Source: Massilia sp. Bi118 (lineage in GTDB: Bacteria > Pseudomonadota > Gammaproteobacteria > Burkholderiales > Burkholderiaceae_D). Taken from it: a DNA stretch of 64,000 bases. Within the stretch, counting starts at the first letter, position 1, and the number at the start of each line of letters is the position of its first letter. This document shows, one piece after another, positions 61,759-64,000 of the stretch. The stretch lies in NCBI RefSeq assembly GCF_918697865.1, contig NZ_CAKKMV010000015.1, positions 62,001 to 126,000 of the forward strand, read 5' to 3'. The position numbers were made by a program, and so were the translations under genes. The notes under the pieces were generated by a model. That model ran no database searches, had not been told where the DNA came from, and worked only from the letters and a program-made list of their open reading frames with translations.

Positions 61759-63092
61759 GCGTGGCTGTGGGCCTGGATGCGCACGCCCAGCTGGCGGCCG
61801 AGCACGAAGCGCTGATCCAGTTCCTGTACCTGGCCCCGGTGGGCCTGGTGCAGACCGGCATCGACGGCGAGATCGCGATGATCAATCCGATCTCCGCCCA
61901 GCTGCTGATGCCGCTGTCGCGCGACGGCTGCCTGACCAATCTGTTTGCCGCGCTGGAAGACGTGGCGCCCGAACTGCGCCACCTGTGCGAGACCTTCACG
62001 CCTCCGAACGGCATGATCTGCGACGGCCTGCACATCCACCTGAACAGCGGTGTGGCGGACAAGCGCATGCGCGTACCGCAGGTGCTGTCGCTGAGCCTCC
62101 TGAAGCTGGACGGCGCGCGCCTGATGGCCGTGCTGTCGGACGTCAGCGAGCAGGTGCGCCGCGAACGCCAGCTGCGCCAGAGCGACGCCTGGCTGAACGC
62201 CCTCCTCACCAGCATCAGCGATTACGCGCTGGTGGGGCTGGACCGCGAAGGCCGGGTGAGCGGCTGGAACGAGACCATCGCCCGCGTCACCGGTTTCACG
62301 CCGGCAGTGGTCGGGCAGCCCTATTCCGTGTTCTATCCGGAGGGCGCGACGACCCCGGACCTGGTCGGCGACCGCCTGCGCGAAGCCGATGCCAACGGCT
62401 GGAGCCTGGACGAAGGCCCGCGCCTGCGGGCCGACGGCAGCCAGTTCTTCGGCAGCAGCATGATCTCGCCGATGCCGGACCGCGAGCCGAGCGACGTCGC
62501 CGAGGGCGAGCCGGCCTATTGCCTGGTCCTGCGCGACATCAGCGACAAGCGCGACGCCATCGACAAGCGCCGCAGGTCGGTGTTCTGCGACCACCTGACC
62601 GGCGTCGCCAACCGCCGCGCCTTTTTCGAAGCGGCGGAACTCGAGCTGACGCGCAACCGCCGCACGCCGCGCCCGACCGCCCTGATCCTGTTCGACGCCG
62701 ATCACTTCAAGCAGATCAACGACCGCCATGGCCACCCCGCCGGCGACCGCGTGCTGCGTCAGCTCGGCGCCGCGCTGGCGCTCACCTTCCGTCAGGTCGA
62801 CGTGGTGGCGCGCGTGGGCGGCGAAGAGTTTGCCGTGCTGCTGCCCTCCTCGACCCTGGCCGGCGCCGCCGCCGTTGCCGAGCGCCTGCGCCAGCTGGTC
62901 GAAGGCCAGCCGGTCGGCTTCGAGGGCGCCTCGATTGCCTACACGGTCAGCGCCGGCATCGCCGCGATCCGCGCCGGCGAGACCATCGACCTCGACACCC
63001 TGATCAAACGCGCCGACCGGGCCCTGTACGCCGCCAAGGCGAAGGGCCGCAACCGCGTCGAATGCTGGAACGGAGACCTCGATGCAGCCTGA
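61755..63092 (+). CDS. Diguanylate cyclase with PAS domains, 445 aa
   Basis: Cytoplasmic c-di-GMP synthase. An N-terminal PAS-like region (about residues 15-130: FLYLAPVGLVQTGIDGEIAMINPISAQLL) is followed by a second PAS (about 145-270: LLTSISDYALVGLDREGRVSGW) and a GGDEF domain (about 285-440). The active site is GGEEF (residues 355-359), and a product-inhibition I-site RQVD lies exactly five residues before it. LILFDADHFKQINDRHGHPAGD is the metal/GTP region. The GTG start overlaps the PYP stop. Expected to be the output of the PYP-like sensor (inference). Confidence 0.9.
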   Translation: MSVAVGLDAHAQLAAEHEALIQFLYLAPVGLVQTGIDGEIAMINPISAQLLMPLSRDGCLTNLFAALEDVAPELRHLCETFTPPNGMICDGLHIHLNSGVADKRMRVPQVLSLSLLKLDGARLMAVLSDVSEQVRRERQLRQSDAWLNALLTSISDYALVGLDREGRVSGWNETIARVTGFTPAVVGQPYSVFYPEGATTPDLVGDRLREADANGWSLDEGPRLRADGSQFFGSSMISPMPDREPSDVAEGEPAYCLVLRDISDKRDAIDKRRRSVFCDHLTGVANRRAFFEAAELELTRNRRTPRPTALILFDADHFKQINDRHGHPAGDRVLRQLGAALALTFRQVDVVARVGGEEFAVLLPSSTLAGAAAVAERLRQLVEGQPVGFEGASIAYTVSAGIAAIRAGETIDLDTLIKRADRALYAAKAKGRNRVECWNGDLDAA

Positions 63093-64000
63093 CAACCAGC
63101 CGAATACCCTCGACGCCTACGAAGCCCTGGTGCAATTCCTGTACCGCGCCCCGATCGGCCTGGTGCAGTGCAGCCTGGACGGCACGGTCGACATGCTCAA
63201 CCCGATGTCCTCCAGCCTCCTGATGCCACTGGTGCGCGACGGCAGCATGGACAACCTGTTCACCGTGCTGCAGGGCGTGGCGCCGCAGCTGCGCGAACTG
63301 GCGGACAGCTTCGGCGAGCCCTCCGGCGCCGTCTGCGAAGGCCTGCGCCTGCAACTGGGCGACGCCGCCACGCCGGGCGCGCCGCAATGGCTGTCGCTGT
63401 CGGTGCTGAAGCTCGACCCGAGCCGCCTGATGGCCGTGGTCACCGACGCCAGCCACGAGGTGCTGCGCGAGCAGGAAAGGCTGGCCAAACGCCTCAAGAC
63501 GGCGGCCCGCACCGACGCCCTGACCCGCATGCCGAACCGCGAAGCGCTGCTGGAACAGGCGCAGCAGATGCTGGGGCGGCCTGCGAGCAGCACCGGCTTC
63601 GCGCTGCTGTTCATGAATTGCGACCGCTTCCGCCAGATCAACGACGCCCTCGGCCAGAGCGCCGGCGACCGCCTGCTGGTGCAGATCGGCGAGCGGGTCC
63701 GCGCTACCCTGCGCCCGCCCAGCGACCGGATCGACCCGAATGCCGGCAGCGGCCAGATGGCGGCGCGGGTCGGCGCCGACGAATTCGCCGTGCTGCTGGA
63801 CGGCCTGCGTTCGCGCGAGGACGCGCTGAAGATCGCACTGCGCCTGCTCGAAGCGCTGGCACGCCCGCACCAGCTGCCCAGCGGCCAGGAGATCACCTGC
63901 AAGCTGTCGATGGGCCTGGTCTGGGGCGCGGACGCCGGCGATTTCGCGGGCGAGATGCTGCGCGACGCCAGCATCGCCATGGTCGAAGCCAAGCACACCG
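63082..64000 (+). CDS. GGDEF-domain protein paralogous to the preceding cyclase, cut by the window end
   Basis: First 306 codons only; the gene runs off the right edge. The N-terminal PAS-like region mirrors the upstream cyclase (FLYRAPIGLVQCSLDGTVDMLNPMSSSLL against FLYLAPVGLVQTGIDGEIAMINPISAQLL), so the pair arose by duplication. The GGDEF domain has ARTDALTRMPNR, FMNCDRFRQINDALGQSAGD and GADEF in place of GGDEF, with no RxxD I-site. This wording is typical of GGDEF-EAL tandem proteins, so a c-di-GMP phosphodiesterase EAL domain probably follows outside the window. The ATG lies inside the upstream stop region (11-base overlap). Confidence 0.85.
   Translation, partial: MQPDNQPNTLDAYEALVQFLYRAPIGLVQCSLDGTVDMLNPMSSSLLMPLVRDGSMDNLFTVLQGVAPQLRELADSFGEPSGAVCEGLRLQLGDAATPGAPQWLSLSVLKLDPSRLMAVVTDASHEVLREQERLAKRLKTAARTDALTRMPNREALLEQAQQMLGRPASSTGFALLFMNCDRFRQINDALGQSAGDRLLVQIGERVRATLRPPSDRIDPNAGSGQMAARVGADEFAVLLDGLRSREDALKIALRLLEALARPHQLPSGQEITCKLSMGLVWGADAGDFAGEMLRDASIAMVEAKHT

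Noticed and set aside
61731..63095. Minus-strand open frame opposite the diguanylate cyclase
   Set aside because: Shadow frame; the plus strand encodes PAS and GGEEF motifs.

Overview
The window is a high-GC (roughly two-thirds G+C), gene-dense chromosomal segment of a Gram-negative betaproteobacterium. A Massilia/Telluria-like member of the Oxalobacteraceae is most likely. The grounds are the PEP-CTERM exported protein, a TonB receptor, the glycine-zipper and WXXGXW secreted proteins, the aerobic 2-aminobenzoyl-CoA pathway and the general gene style. No rRNA, tRNA, CRISPR array, phage or insertion sequence was recognised. The genus assignment is inference.

Region 1 (1-3.5 kb) is ordinary: a secreted M28 peptidase, a membrane metallophosphoesterase and a glycine-zipper secreted protein with a clear terminator.

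Region 2 (3.55-23.96 kb) is the most interesting part. Two convergent gene sets meet with a single base between their stop codons at 12180. The plus-strand set encodes a Ser/Thr kinase, a SEDS (FtsW/RodA-type) polymerase with a large N-terminal domain, an FHA-like protein, an SH3b membrane protein, a PP2C phosphatase and a zinc-ribbon/FHA protein. One minus-strand GNAT gene is interposed. The minus-strand set begins with a 1046-aa penicillin-binding transpeptidase. It continues through an HTH protein, a small partner protein, an SPFH-like protein, a protein with a weak Lon-like pattern, a zinc-ribbon/SPFH/coiled-coil protein and a SHOCT-kinase-coiled-coil-FGE-fold fusion. It ends with a 34-aa membrane peptide too short for ordinary gene calling. 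Kinase + phosphatase + FHA + SEDS + PBP is the parts list of the actinobacterial pknA/pknB-pstP-rodA-pbpA-fhaA/fhaB locus. Here it appears in a betaproteobacterial context with SPFH, FGE-fold and zinc-ribbon partners. I propose a phospho-signalling-controlled peptidoglycan synthase.

Region 3 (24-31 kb) holds small secreted proteins (one with Ca-binding-type DxDxDG repeats), an RNase HI-like enzyme, an HD hydrolase, two exporters, a secreted cyanophycinase-like S51 peptidase and a PEP-CTERM protein.

Region 4 (31-38.7 kb) is a tight seven-gene minus-strand operon for aerobic 2-aminobenzoate (anthranilate) degradation through CoA thioesters: ligase, monooxygenase/reductase fusion, SDR, MarR regulator, enoyl-CoA hydratase, acyl-CoA dehydrogenase and a RidA-like protein. 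A palindrome lies between the -35 and -10 positions upstream of it.

Region 5 (38.7-48.5 kb) holds a TonB receptor, phosphatidylserine decarboxylase, a LysR/azoreductase/pirin group, an unusual 158-bp inverted-repeat element, an acyltransferase and an aspartoacylase-like enzyme.

Region 6 (48.5-53.2 kb) is a five-gene overlapping operon: sugar-nucleotide epimerase, polyprenyl-P GT2, ArnT-like transferase, PAP2 phosphatase and LAB_N protein. It probably removes a lipid phosphate and adds a sugar, perhaps a uronic acid, to lipid A.

Region 7 (53.3-64 kb) has a solute-binding protein, a SugE/Gdx exporter, an Old Yellow Enzyme, an M1 aminopeptidase, small hypotheticals, an EEP-family hydrolase and a thioesterase. 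It ends with a photoactive-yellow-protein-like photoreceptor followed directly by two paralogous GGDEF proteins, the second cut by the window edge. That cluster is a likely light-to-cyclic-di-GMP module.
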